Origin: Streptomyces sp. WAC06614
Lineage (GTDB): Bacteria; Actinomycetota; Actinomycetes; Streptomycetales; Streptomycetaceae
Length of the DNA stretch: 64,000 nucleotides
Assembly (NCBI RefSeq): GCF_003949795.1
Contig: NZ_RPRY01000005.1
Span: 1 to 64,000, forward strand
Reading direction: 5' to 3'
Shown here: piece by piece, positions 55,622-64,000 of the stretch
How the letters are laid out: each line of letters starts with the position of its first letter
How positions within the stretch are numbered: the stretch's first letter is position 1
The notes under the pieces: model-generated
Seen by the model: the letters and a program-made list of their open reading frames with translations, nothing else
Databases searched by the model: none
Told to the model about the DNA's origin: nothing
Program-made: the position numbers and the translations under genes

Positions 55622-58600
55622 CCATTCACGCAGGGCCGCACGCTGCGCACTACGAGGTCCGGGAGGATCTGGTGGCGCGCCTCCGCCGGGAATTGCTGGG
55701 CCCCGACACCGACGCCTCCGCCGAGGACCGGGACGAGGTGCTGGACCAGGACGCACCGATCACCCGGTACCCCATCGGGGTGCTCTTCCCCCGCCCGGCG
55801 GACGCGGCAGCCGGACTTCGTCTCCAGGAGGACGCCGCCGAGGAGGAGGGACTGGACGGGGAACCGGTGACCGGGGCGGACAGTCTCGACGAGTCCGAGC
55901 CCGTCGCCGAGCGGCCCAACGCCGGTCAGCGGCGCCCGTCCACGGTCGGCCTGACGTTCGCCGTCGACATGGCCGTGTGCCGCGAGATCGTCGTGTCGGC
56001 ACGCGCTGCGGTGTACGAGCCCGAGGACGCCGACGGTCGCAAGGTGCCGGCCCGTCGCAGCGAGGCCCGCACGACGGCCGACCAGCGGGAGCGCTGGCGT
56101 CGGGTGGAGCTCGACCTGCCGGACACCGTCGTCGACCTCACGTACCCCGGACGCGGCGCCTCACGTGACCTGATGGACGGCACGGCCAGGCTCGAGGTGC
56201 TCGTGCGCCGCCCGTCGCCGGAGACGGGAACCGTCACCGTCACGGTCACCCTGGTCAACATCCAGAAGGTGGGCGAGCGGGAACTCCAGGACGCCTTCGC
56301 CCTGTTCCAGACCGGGCTCACGGTCCGCGCCGCGAACGGTGGGACCGCCTTCGTGGAGCGCCCCGCCGCCTTCGCCGCCGTGGACCCCGAACTGAGGACC
56401 AGCAGGCTGTTGCATCGGCACGCGCCCACGTTCGCCACCGGGCACGGCTGCGCGGCGGTGTGGGACTGGACCCCGCCGGCGGTCGGCCTCACCGATGTGG
56501 TGCCTGCGGGTGTGGTGGAGGTGCGGACCGAGTTCGTGCCCACGCACGAGGTGCTGCTCACCGACTCCAACCCGGAGATCGATGCCGACGCCCTGACCAT
56601 GCTGGGCCTCGCCGAGGCCCCCGACGCAGAGGTGATCGCCGCACTGGATCAGCTGGCCGCGGGCTACGAGCGGTGGATCGAACGCAAGCGCATCGAGGCT
56701 GCCGCGCTTGCCGGGACCCCCCACGAGGAGCCCGCGTCCCAGCAGGTCGACGCCTGCGTGGAGGCGCTGGAACGGATCCGTACGGGTGTGGCACTGCTGC
56801 GGGAGAAGCCCGACCTCATGTGGGCGTTCCGCTTGGCCAACCGCGCGATGGCGACCCAGCGTGCCCGCAGTGCCTGGGTCAGGAAGGGCCGGGTCGGCGA
56901 GCCGGACCTCGCGTCCGCGCGCTGGCGTCCGTTCCAGATCGCCTTCGTGCTCCTGTGCCTGGCGGGGGTCGACGACCACGAGCACCCCGACCGGGGTGTG
57001 TCCGACCTGTTGTGGTTCCCCACCGGTGGCGGCAAGACCGAGGCGTACCTCGGTCTGATCGCGTTGACCACCTTCCTGCGCCGCAAGCGCCTCGGTGCGG
57101 CGGGCGGTGGTGTCACCGTCCTGATGCGGTACACGCTGCGGCTGCTCACCCTTCAGCAGTTCGAGCGCGCCGCGATCCTGATTTGCGCGATGGAGCAGAT
57201 GCGTCGCGACAACCCGGCGGAGCTGGGCCACGAGGAGATCTCGCTCGGCATGTGGGTGGGTCGCTCAGCCACCCCGAACACCTTGGAGGTCGCCGCCCGG
57301 CAGCTCGGGGCGGCCCGCTCCGGAAAGGTGCTCCAGAAGGAGAACCCGGTGCAGCTGCACGCCTGCCCGTGGTGCGGGACCGTGCTCGACGCCCACCATT
57401 ACGCGGTCGATGCGGAGGCCGTCCGGATGGACGTGCGGTGCCCCGGCACGGGGTGCGCGTTCTCCGGGGGGCTGCCCGTCCACCTCGTGGACGAGACGGT
57501 GTACCGGGCCCGACCCACCCTGGTGATCGCCACCGTGGACAAGTTCGCCTCGATGCCGTGGCGCGCGCAGACGGCTGCCCTCTTCAACCGGGACCGTCAG
57601 GATGCAACCCCGCCCCCGGAGCTGATCGTGCAGGACGAACTGCACCTGATCTCCGGCCCCTTGGGAACCCTGACCGGCCTGTACGAGACGGCCGTCGACG
57701 TGCTCGCCGACCGTCCCAAGGTGATCGCCTCGACCGCGACGATCCGCCGCGCCGCGGACCAGGGCAAAGCCCTGTTCTGTCGTGAGGTGCGTCAGTTCCC
57801 GCCCGCCGGTCTGGACGCCCGTGACTCCTGGTTCGCTGTGGAGACGGCCGCAGGGGACAAGGCGTCCCGTCGGTACGTGGGCCTGCTCGCGCCCGGCACC
57901 AGCCAGTCCACGCTGTTGATCCGCACCTATGCCACCCTGCTGCATCAGGCGATGCGTGCCGACACGACCGAGGAGGTCCGCGACGCGTACTGGACCCTGG
58001 TCGGCTATTTCAACAGCCTGCGGCTGCTCTCCGCCGCCGAGTTGCAGGTCCATGACGACGTCGTGTCCTACCTGGAGCACCTTGCCGACCGCGACGGATC
58101 AGGGGCCCGCTCCGTCGGCAACTACTCCGAGCTGACGAGCCGGGTCGACGCCAGCGACATCCCGACCCGCCTGAAGCAGATCGAGCGGCGTCTGCCGGGT
58201 CGCGACGTGGTGGACGTGCTGCTGGCCACGAACATGATCGCTGTCGGCGTGGACGTGGACCGACTCGGTCTGATGGCCGTGATGGGTCAGCCGCAGACCA
58301 CCGCCGAGTACATCCAGGCCACCAGCCGCGTCGGTCGTGCCCACCCCGGTCTGGTCGCCGTGATGCTCAACGCGGGCCGCTCGCGCGACCGTTCGCACTA
58401 CGAGAACTTCCAGCACTTCCACTCCGCCCTGTATCGAGAGGTCGAGTCCACCTCGGTGACGCCGTTCTCGGCCCGTGCCCGCGACCGGGGTCTGCACGCG
58501 GTGATCGTCGCCCTGGCCCGCATCCTGATCCCTGCCGCTCGGGCCGACGCCGCCGCAGGGGACATCGACCACTTCCACCACGAGCTGGTGGAACGGATCC

Positions 58601-58881
58601 GGCCGACGATCCTCGAACGGGTTCGGAGGATCTCTCCGGAGGAGACTGCCGACAGCGAGGTCGCCCACGTGGCGGCCGCCTTCGACGAGTTCGTCGACTG
58701 GTGGCTCGAGGAGGCTGCCGTGCACGGCGGCCTCCACTACGAACCCGGGCGTGGGCGCCGTACGCCCTCGCTGCTCAAGTCCTACAACGACGCACTGGAG
58801 GACGTCGAGGCGTGGGAGACCCTGTGGTCCCTCCGCGACGTCGACGCCGAGTCCGGCCTGTTCATGGAGGCATCCCGATGA
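55618..58881 (+). CDS. drmA: DrmA-type helicase (DISARM core)
   Basis: The 1087-residue SF2 helicase has FPTGGGKTEAYLG (~467), QDELHLISG (~672), IASTATIRRA, TNMIAVGVDVDRLG and TSRVGRAHPGLV (~900), plus a zinc-ribbon-like CPWC...C...C at ~583-614 between the P-loop and DELH. This layout is that of DrmA, which in DISARM acts with DrmB on incoming phage DNA. The ~440-residue N-terminal part has no known enzyme motif. The ATG overlaps the UvrD-like stop and the stop overlaps drmB. GAGGAGGAGCAGGA precedes the start. Confidence 0.93.
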   Translation: MTIHAGPHAAHYEVREDLVARLRRELLGPDTDASAEDRDEVLDQDAPITRYPIGVLFPRPADAAAGLRLQEDAAEEEGLDGEPVTGADSLDESEPVAERPNAGQRRPSTVGLTFAVDMAVCREIVVSARAAVYEPEDADGRKVPARRSEARTTADQRERWRRVELDLPDTVVDLTYPGRGASRDLMDGTARLEVLVRRPSPETGTVTVTVTLVNIQKVGERELQDAFALFQTGLTVRAANGGTAFVERPAAFAAVDPELRTSRLLHRHAPTFATGHGCAAVWDWTPPAVGLTDVVPAGVVEVRTEFVPTHEVLLTDSNPEIDADALTMLGLAEAPDAEVIAALDQLAAGYERWIERKRIEAAALAGTPHEEPASQQVDACVEALERIRTGVALLREKPDLMWAFRLANRAMATQRARSAWVRKGRVGEPDLASARWRPFQIAFVLLCLAGVDDHEHPDRGVSDLLWFPTGGGKTEAYLGLIALTTFLRRKRLGAAGGGVTVLMRYTLRLLTLQQFERAAILICAMEQMRRDNPAELGHEEISLGMWVGRSATPNTLEVAARQLGAARSGKVLQKENPVQLHACPWCGTVLDAHHYAVDAEAVRMDVRCPGTGCAFSGGLPVHLVDETVYRARPTLVIATVDKFASMPWRAQTAALFNRDRQDATPPPELIVQDELHLISGPLGTLTGLYETAVDVLADRPKVIASTATIRRAADQGKALFCREVRQFPPAGLDARDSWFAVETAAGDKASRRYVGLLAPGTSQSTLLIRTYATLLHQAMRADTTEEVRDAYWTLVGYFNSLRLLSAAELQVHDDVVSYLEHLADRDGSGARSVGNYSELTSRVDASDIPTRLKQIERRLPGRDVVDVLLATNMIAVGVDVDRLGLMAVMGQPQTTAEYIQATSRVGRAHPGLVAVMLNAGRSRDRSHYENFQHFHSALYREVESTSVTPFSARARDRGLHAVIVALARILIPAARADAAAGDIDHFHHELVERIRPTILERVRRISPEETADSEVAHVAAAFDEFVDWWLEEAAVHGGLHYEPGRGRRTPSLLKSYNDALEDVEAWETLWSLRDVDAESGLFMEASR

Positions 58882-60737
58882 CCCCACCCCCTCCCCGCCG
58901 CCGACGTGGCGCCGACGGTTCCGCGGCACCGGCCCACAGCCTGCCCCGCCGCGGCACGGTACGCCGCGCCCAGGCCGTCACCACGTACGGTGTGGGGGCA
59001 CTGATCGCTGTGGAGCAGGAGTCGTTCATCGTCTGCGGTCTCGACGGTGCCGACACACAGTGGGCCCGCGACGAGGCTCCGGTCGTCCACGAGCCGCGTC
59101 TCGCCCGTGTGCTGGGCGTGCGGCGGTTCCGTCTCCCGCCCGCCTCGGGAGACGACAGTCGTGACGGCGTCAGGGTGCGTCGCTTCCCCCTGTGGCACCA
59201 CTGTCCCGGGTGCCACGCCCTGGACAACGTTCGCAGGTTCAACTCCCCGCCCGGCCGGAACGAGTGCGCCGAGTGCGCCGAGGCACTGGTGCCCTCCCGG
59301 TTCGTGGTGGCCTGCGAGGACGGTCACATCGCGGACTTCCCGTACTGGAAGTGGCTGCACCGAGGGCGTCGCGGCGCCGGCGAGGCGGGCCTCTGCGGTG
59401 GTCGGATGAGCCTGCGCTCGTCGGGCCGTACCTCCTCGCTCCGCTCGGTGGTGCTCTCCTGCTCGTGCGGAGTGCCGGACGTGTCCATGGAGGGGTCCTT
59501 CCGGCGCGCGGCGTTGAAGGACCTGCACATCCGCTGCGAGGGTGAGCGGCCCTGGCTGAGGGGCGCACCTGCCGTTCCCTGTTCCCGGCCGCCCCGAACC
59601 CTTCAACGGGGTTCCTCGTCGGTCTGGCAGCCCGTGCTCCGGTCGGCCCTTTCCATCCCCCCGTGGAGCGACACCCGGGTGCAACTGCTGGACAAGCACT
59701 GGGACAAACTCCGCAGCTGCTCCACCCTCGCCGAGATCGAGATCCATCTGAAGTACATCTTCGACGGTGCTCCCGCCCCTGTCGGACCCGAGCAGGTCCT
59801 GGAACTGATCACCGCGATGGAGGCCGAGGACCTCACCGGTGACGAGAGCCCGGCGGTGGACCAGGAGCAGCGCTACCGTGCCTTGCGCGACGTGGAGTAC
59901 GAGCGGCTGTGCGCCGGCAACCCGGAGGACTCCGGTCACCACGACGAGCAGTTCGTCTGCGAGCCGCCCACCGGTGACCAGAAGTCGCTGACCGCTCTGG
60001 GACTGGTCGCCCCGATGCTGGTGAAGAAGCTCCGCGAGGTCCGTGCGCTGAAGGCCTTCACCCGGGTCATCGACCCCGAGACCTCGTCCGAAGGGCATGA
60101 GGCGGAGCTTTCCCTGGCCCCGACCGACTGGCTGCCCGCCATGGAGGTCCGTGGAGAAGGCGTCTTCCTCCGGATCGACGAGGAGAAGGTCGACGCCTGG
60201 GCCGAGCTGCCCGCCGTCGCTGCCCGCGTGGAGCGGATGCGTCTTCGGCACCAGCGGGTCCTCACCGATCGGGCTTCCGACCCGACCCGCGTCCCACTTT
60301 CCCCCGCCACCCCGCGCATGGTCCTGCTGCACACCCTTGCGCACGTGATGATCAACGAGTGGAGCCTGGACTCCGGCTATGCCGCCGCCTCGCTCCGTGA
60401 ACGGATCTACTCGGGTGACGAGATGGCCGGCGTGCTGATCTACACGGCCACGAGCGATTCGGCCGGCAGCCTCGGTGGGCTGGTCGCCCAGGGCGAGATC
60501 GAACGTCTTGCCACGGCGGTGCGCTCGGCCGTCCACCGGGCCGAGTGGTGCTCGTCCGACCCGCTGTGCGTCGAGAGCGAGATCTCCGGCACGGGCGGCA
60601 CCAACCTGGCGGCCTGCCATGCGTGTGTGATGCTCCCGGAGACCAGTTGCGAGCACAACAACGGCCTGCTGGACCGGGCGCTGCTGGTCGGCACACCGGA
60701 GGACCCGGCGATCGGGTTCTTCTCCCACCTGCTCTAG
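58878..60737 (+). CDS. drmB: DrmB-type DUF1998 protein (DISARM core)
   Basis: The 619-residue protein has the N-terminal cysteine cluster CPGC...CAECAEAL and ACEDGHIADFPYWKW, and a C-terminal DUF1998 domain (LHTLAHVMINEWSLDSGYAAASLRERIY, then C..DPLCVESE, NLAACHACVMLPETSCEHNN). These are DrmB hallmarks; DrmA and DrmB form the DNA-loading core of DISARM. The ATG overlaps drmA (ATGA). The basic Pro/Arg-rich first 25 residues may touch DNA. Confidence 0.94.
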   Translation: MTPPPPRRRRGADGSAAPAHSLPRRGTVRRAQAVTTYGVGALIAVEQESFIVCGLDGADTQWARDEAPVVHEPRLARVLGVRRFRLPPASGDDSRDGVRVRRFPLWHHCPGCHALDNVRRFNSPPGRNECAECAEALVPSRFVVACEDGHIADFPYWKWLHRGRRGAGEAGLCGGRMSLRSSGRTSSLRSVVLSCSCGVPDVSMEGSFRRAALKDLHIRCEGERPWLRGAPAVPCSRPPRTLQRGSSSVWQPVLRSALSIPPWSDTRVQLLDKHWDKLRSCSTLAEIEIHLKYIFDGAPAPVGPEQVLELITAMEAEDLTGDESPAVDQEQRYRALRDVEYERLCAGNPEDSGHHDEQFVCEPPTGDQKSLTALGLVAPMLVKKLREVRALKAFTRVIDPETSSEGHEAELSLAPTDWLPAMEVRGEGVFLRIDEEKVDAWAELPAVAARVERMRLRHQRVLTDRASDPTRVPLSPATPRMVLLHTLAHVMINEWSLDSGYAAASLRERIYSGDEMAGVLIYTATSDSAGSLGGLVAQGEIERLATAVRSAVHRAEWCSSDPLCVESEISGTGGTNLAACHACVMLPETSCEHNNGLLDRALLVGTPEDPAIGFFSHLL

Positions 60738-60851
60738 GGCAGAGGGGAGTGTCGCACGGCGCAGGGGCGCAGGGGTGGGAGGGCGACGATCGTGCCCCGG
60801 CCCCTGCCCACCTGGGATGCGGCATGCAGGGAATCCGCGCTCGGCGGGCGT

Positions 60852-61844
60852 TCAGGCGCGACGCCCCAGGGCGGCGCGGACAGCCTGTCCCAGGGCTCGT
60901 CCCACCGGCGGCGGCGACGCATGGCCCACCTGGCGGTAGCGGGCCGTCTTGCGACCGGCGAAGACCCAGTCCTCGGGAAAGCCCTGCAGCCGTGCCGCCT
61001 GCTCGACGGTCAGCGCCACCATGCCCTTGACGCCCAGCGAAAGGTCCCACGGGAACTCGGGCCCGGGCGGCTCGTCGGCGACCGTGCCCCCGTTCACCCG
61101 CATCCGTGCCCAGGACGCCTTGGACCCGGTCGGCCCCAGGTCCGCTCCGCCACGGTTCCAGGACCCCCCGACCAGGGTCGGGGCGACCTGGTCGGCCTGC
61201 GCCGCCCAGGCGGCTGCATGGGGCCAGCCGCGCGCTGCCATGGAGGCGCCCAGTGCCTGACCCACGGTGATCGGAGGCTCGGTGCCGGGGGCCGGGGGGA
61301 CGAAGCCGCCGAGGGACGCCTCCTTGAAGGCCACCAGGATCCCTTGCTTCCGGTCCTGGGGCACGCCGTGGTCCTTCGCATTGAGGACGAACCAACGGTG
61401 CTGGTAGCCGAGATGGGCGAGCTCGGTGGCCACGGAGGCCCGGATCTGCTCGTACGCGGGCTTGGAGACCAGGTCGGGGACGTTCTCGATGAGCAGGGCG
61501 CGTGGCTGCACCCCGTGCATGAGCATGATCGTCGCCTCGAGCACGCGGATCTCCTCCGTGCTGTTCTCGCGCGCCACTGCTGCGCTGGCCTTCACCCTGG
61601 GCAGGCCGGCGGCCAGGAGGTCCACGTCGTAGGTGACCTGGTGGTCCACCGGGTCGAAGCGCAGCAGGTCGAGTTCGAGGACGTTCCACGCGGGACGGTT
61701 CAGGCGGAGCGTCTCGCAGGCCACGGCACGGTTGTCCAGGAGGAGGACGGGATCGAAGCCGGCCTGTTCGAGGCCGAGCGCGAGGCCGCCGGCGCCGGCG
61801 CAGACGGAGAGACAGCGCAGGCGCTCGGGCCGGGACTCTTCCAT
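60852..61844 (-). CDS. Cytosine-methyltransferase-like protein lacking the catalytic cysteine
   Basis: The 330-residue protein has the C5-methyltransferase fold: motif I LSVCAGAGGLALGLEQAG (12-29), motif VI LLIENVPDL (118-125), and the end motif QVGHASPP. Motif IV, where PCQ should be, reads AGLPRVKAS, with Arg83 in the cysteine position. Motif VIII is weakened (QDRKQG) and motif X has His for Asn. It may bind SAM or DNA without methylating, or partner the intact enzyme at 43000. ATG 61844 follows AAGGGTG. It is convergent with drmB. Confidence 0.85.
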   Translation of the reverse strand: MEESRPERLRCLSVCAGAGGLALGLEQAGFDPVLLLDNRAVACETLRLNRPAWNVLELDLLRFDPVDHQVTYDVDLLAAGLPRVKASAAVARENSTEEIRVLEATIMLMHGVQPRALLIENVPDLVSKPAYEQIRASVATELAHLGYQHRWFVLNAKDHGVPQDRKQGILVAFKEASLGGFVPPAPGTEPPITVGQALGASMAARGWPHAAAWAAQADQVAPTLVGGSWNRGGADLGPTGSKASWARMRVNGGTVADEPPGPEFPWDLSLGVKGMVALTVEQAARLQGFPEDWVFAGRKTARYRQVGHASPPPVGRALGQAVRAALGRRA

Positions 61845-62053
61845 GATCACCCTTTCGTCTCGTCGTCGGAGACGCGACCCGGGTGGGGCCGGGACATCGC
61901 CGGACCGCACTGAGCGCATACCGTCCGCAGGTCACGGACCCGGTCCGGTCCTGCCCGTCCATGATCGCATCGACGTGCCGGTGACGAGCCGTTCGGAAGG
62001 GGATCGTTCGCCCTGCACCCGGTCGTCGAGCAGGCGCCGGGTTCCACCACGGC

Positions 62054-62959
62054 TCAGGACGTCCGGCACGTGGCGTGGTGGTAGCCCTTGGTGCCGTCCT
62101 CGACCAGGCGGAGGTCGCGGCGGACGATGCTGACCTTGTCGCCCCAGCCCTTGCAGGCGCGTTTCATGCCCTGGTCGGTGTATTCGATCACGATCATGTT
62201 GTCGCCGAACGCGGCGGCGTAGTCGGCGCATTCCTCGTACTGGCCGCACTCCTCCACCACCGCGAAGTCCAGGCCGACCTCCTTGCGGGCCGGGGCCAGT
62301 TCCGGGGTGTTCTTCTGGCCCACGGCCAGGTTCTTCTCGTGGGCGTGGGCGGCGAGGAGGGAGAGGAAGGCCTTCGCGTCGGCGGCGGTCAGCAGGCCCT
62401 TCGGGGCGCGGGCGTAGGTGTCGTAGTTGTCGGGGTCGACGGCCTTGTAGCCCTTGGCCGCGCAGTCGTCGATCCAGCCGTACATCTTCTGGGCGATCCG
62501 GCGGCGCTTGGCGTCGCTGCCGACGTCCAGCATCGCCTCGTTCCAGTCCTTGTCCATGACGACCGCGCCGGAGGCGTCACGGAGCAGCAGGTCGGGGTCC
62601 CATTCCTTCTCCGCGCCCGGCTGGGCCTGGAAGGCGTTGATGTAGCAGATGTTGTACACCCCCGGGGCGGGCGGGGCCGTGCGGTCGCGGGCGACGACGG
62701 AAACCCCGGGCGGGGGGTCGTACGGGGCGCCGAGCTGGTAGTCGAAGCCGGCGTGGACGGGCGGGAGCGTCACGTTCGGCCGGCCTTCGGCGGGTGCGCC
62801 GGACGGGGCCGGGCCGGACGGGCTCGACGTGGACGGGGGCGGGGCCGCGTCCTCGTCGTCGTCCCCGCCGGCCGAACAGCCGGTGGCCACCAGGGCGGTG
62901 ACGGTGGCCACGGCCGCGAGGGCCAGGGCGGACCGGCGGGGAAGAGCGCGGTGTCGCAT
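62054..62959 (-). CDS. GH114-type lipoprotein (endo-alpha-1,4-polygalactosaminidase-like)
   Basis: The 301-residue protein has a lipoprotein signal (ALVATGC, Cys28) and an Asp/Pro/Ser-rich linker. The catalytic domain contains YNICYINAFQAQ, DPDLLLRDASG, WIDDCAAKGYKAVDPDNYDTY and VEECGQYEEC, the TIM-barrel pattern of GH114 enzymes, which cleave galactosaminoglycans of fungal or bacterial surfaces. Substrate inferred from family. ATG at 62959. It stands alone. Confidence 0.88.
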   Translation of the reverse strand: MRHRALPRRSALALAAVATVTALVATGCSAGGDDDEDAAPPPSTSSPSGPAPSGAPAEGRPNVTLPPVHAGFDYQLGAPYDPPPGVSVVARDRTAPPAPGVYNICYINAFQAQPGAEKEWDPDLLLRDASGAVVMDKDWNEAMLDVGSDAKRRRIAQKMYGWIDDCAAKGYKAVDPDNYDTYARAPKGLLTAADAKAFLSLLAAHAHEKNLAVGQKNTPELAPARKEVGLDFAVVEECGQYEECADYAAAFGDNMIVIEYTDQGMKRACKGWGDKVSIVRRDLRLVEDGTKGYHHATCRTS

Positions 62960-63058
62960 GGGGAGAACACTCCAGGGAAGGACGCCTTCGTACGCGTACG
63001 GCGGTCACGCTACCGGCGCCGTCTTCCCGGCGGGCGGTGTTCCGGCGGGACGGCGCGA

Positions 63059-63448
63059 TCACGCCTCTTCGTCGAAGCGGAGGCGGGCCGTCTCGATCGC
63101 GCCGAGGTAGCGGTGCGTCCAGTCGCACAGGGCGCCGACCGTTCTGCGCAGGGCGCGGCCCGGCTCGGTCAGGGTGTACTCGACGCGGGGCGGCACGGTG
63201 GGGTGGACCGTGCGGTCCACCAGGCCGTTGCGCTCCAGCAGCCGCAGGTTCTGCGTGAGCATCTTGTGGCTGATGCCCTCGACCTCGTCGCGCAGCTCGG
63301 TGAAGCGCAGCGTGCGGTCGCCCACCGCCTCGATGATCAGCAGCGCCCACTTGTTGGCGATGTCCGTGAAGATCTCACGCGCCAGGGAGTCCGCCCGCGT
63401 CACATCGGCCTCGTCGGTCTCCGCGTCCCTGACCTGCTTGGTCACCAT
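63059..63448 (-). CDS. HxlR-family transcriptional regulator
   Basis: The 129-residue winged-helix protein has IANKWALLIIEAVGDRTLRFTELRDEVEGISHKMLTQNLR and YTLTEPGRALRR, the HxlR/MarR-like signature. It is divergent from ridA (98 bases), with two copies of a GGTT-CCCAGT-ACC element between them. It probably controls itself and ridA. Confidence 0.93.
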   Translation of the reverse strand: MVTKQVRDAETDEADVTRADSLAREIFTDIANKWALLIIEAVGDRTLRFTELRDEVEGISHKMLTQNLRLLERNGLVDRTVHPTVPPRVEYTLTEPGRALRRTVGALCDWTHRYLGAIETARLRFDEEA

Positions 63449-63450
63449 GA

Positions 63451-63465
63451 GGTTCCCCAGTCACC
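63451..63465. promoter_or_regulatory. Candidate HxlR operator, copy 1
   Basis: GGTTCCCCAGTCACC lies two bases upstream of the HxlR start codon. It resembles the GGTNAC-type dyads bound by HxlR proteins and matches copy 2 at 13 of 15 positions. Confidence 0.5.
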
Positions 63466-63504
63466 AAAAAGTGCGTTCTTCCACGTCAGCGGTCACTCTC
63501 CTAC

Positions 63505-63519
63505 GGTTTCCCAGTAACC
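63505..63519. promoter_or_regulatory. Candidate HxlR operator, copy 2
   Basis: GGTTTCCCAGTAACC, the same motif 54 bases from copy 1, is 27 bases upstream of the ridA start codon. Two copies at a spacing of about five helical turns suit cooperative binding. Confidence 0.5.
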
Positions 63520-63546
63520 GCAAGAGACCACGAGGAGGCGGCGGAC

Positions 63547-63954
63547 ATGGCCATCAAGCTGATGAACCCGGACGGAATGCCCACGGTCGACGTGTACCAC
63601 CAGGTGGCCGTCGCGTCCGGTACGAGGACCGTCCACATCGCCGGACAGGTCGCCTGGGCCGCGGACGGCAGCACGGTCGGTGAAGGGGACCTGGCCGCGC
63701 AGGTGGCGCGGTGCTACGTCAACGTCGGCACCGCCCTGGCCGGGGCCGGGGCGACCTTCGACGACGTGGCGAAGATGACCGTCTATGTCGTGGACTGGAC
63801 ACCCGACAAGATGCCCCAGCTCGTCGACGGGCTCTCGCGGGCGGCCGCCGAGCTGGGCGCGGCCCCGGCGCCGCCGGCCACGCTGATCGGCGTCGCGGCG
63901 CTGGCCGCGCCCCAGTTCCTGGTCGAGGTCGAGGCCGTCGCCGTCCTCGACTGA
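63547..63954 (+). CDS. RidA-family deaminase
   Basis: The 135-residue protein has the RidA/YjgF fold (IAGQVAWAADGSTVGEGDLAAQ, NVGTALAGAGATFDDVAKMTVYVVDW, ATLIGVAALAAPQFLVEVEAVAVL). RidA removes reactive enamine/imine intermediates of amino-acid metabolism; the C-terminal Arg of the active form is not evident here, so this may be a Rid7-type or inactive paralogue. GAGGAGGCGG precedes ATG 63547. Confidence 0.9.
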   Translation: MAIKLMNPDGMPTVDVYHQVAVASGTRTVHIAGQVAWAADGSTVGEGDLAAQVARCYVNVGTALAGAGATFDDVAKMTVYVVDWTPDKMPQLVDGLSRAAAELGAAPAPPATLIGVAALAAPQFLVEVEAVAVLD

Positions 63955-63984
63955 GGCCGCGCCCGGTCCCCGGTCCCGGCTGTC

Positions 63985-64000
63985 TATGCTGGGGCCGTGA
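63985..64000 (+). promoter_or_regulatory. Possible leaderless promoter of the next gene
   Basis: TATGCT at 63985-63990 lies six bases before a GTG at 63997, at the window edge. This spacing fits a leaderless transcript. The gene itself is outside the window. Confidence 0.3.

Noticed and set aside
43000-61844. Defence locus as a clearly mobile island
   Set aside because: No integrase, transposase, tRNA or flanking direct repeats were seen at either edge; only gene content and local A/T-rich stretches hint at transfer.
43000-61844. Calling the locus canonical class 1 or class 2 DISARM
   Set aside because: No phospholipase-D DrmC, no DrmD-type SNF2 helicase with adenine methyltransferase, and no recognised DrmE; several genes are not part of either class.

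Overview
The window is high-GC actinobacterial chromosome and looks like Streptomyces. Codons are strongly G/C-ended, GTG starts and GTGA/ATGA stop-start overlaps are frequent, and the gene content is typical: subtilisin-inhibitor protein, monomeric isocitrate dehydrogenase, a SpoIIE-type phosphatase, the DUF3040/DUF805/DUF309/DUF4097 families and a terpene cluster. No rRNA, insertion sequence, integrase or CRISPR array was seen. One tRNA (Pro, anticodon GGG) is present.

Layout. 1-8.8 kb: small stand-alone genes (UdgX-type uracil-DNA glycosylase, CBS protein, secreted protease inhibitor, secreted SGNH esterase, a RhoGDI-like protein, PfpI-like protein, FAD/Rieske oxidoreductase, GCS2 ligase, membrane DUFs). 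9-15 kb: isocitrate dehydrogenase, a degenerate ATPase fragment, a GH71-type hydrolase and a class V aminotransferase. 15-19.5 kb: cobF divergent from a translationally coupled lutABC lactate-oxidation operon. 19.5-26.6 kb: DUF309, tRNA-Pro, S9 peptidase, DUF4097, two VOC proteins (one of them divergent from a LysR regulator) and a PP2C phosphatase. 26.7-28.3 kb: a zinc-starvation operon (cysteine-free ribosomal protein bL32 plus a COG0523 GTPase) behind a probable Zur operator. 29.4-33.1 kb: a terpene cluster (prenyl diphosphate synthase, atypical terpene cyclase, P450) next to a frameshifted LuxR-type regulator. 34-42.8 kb: housekeeping and stress enzymes (two zinc alcohol dehydrogenases, PHP phosphoesterase, SDR, isochorismatase-like hydrolase, GH15) and a lipoprotein/27-residue membrane peptide/DUF6766 operon.

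43.0-61.8 kb is the outstanding region: an ~18.8 kb anti-phage-type locus related to DISARM. A C5-cytosine methyltransferase is followed by a coupled leftward operon (XRE-HTH fused to a GHKL ATPase, then two proteins of unknown function). A divergent coupled rightward operon encodes a 1592-residue sacsin-like ATPase/SF2 helicase fusion, a UvrD-like helicase, DrmA and DrmB. A second methyltransferase-like gene closes the locus but has arginine in place of the motif IV catalytic cysteine. DrmC (phospholipase D) is absent and DrmA/DrmB sit with unusual partners, so this is a non-canonical architecture. A perfect 7-5-7 inverted repeat lies in the 581-bp divergent gap and may be the operator of the HTH-ATPase.

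61.8-64 kb: a GH114-type lipoprotein, then a divergent HxlR regulator/RidA pair with two matching candidate operators.
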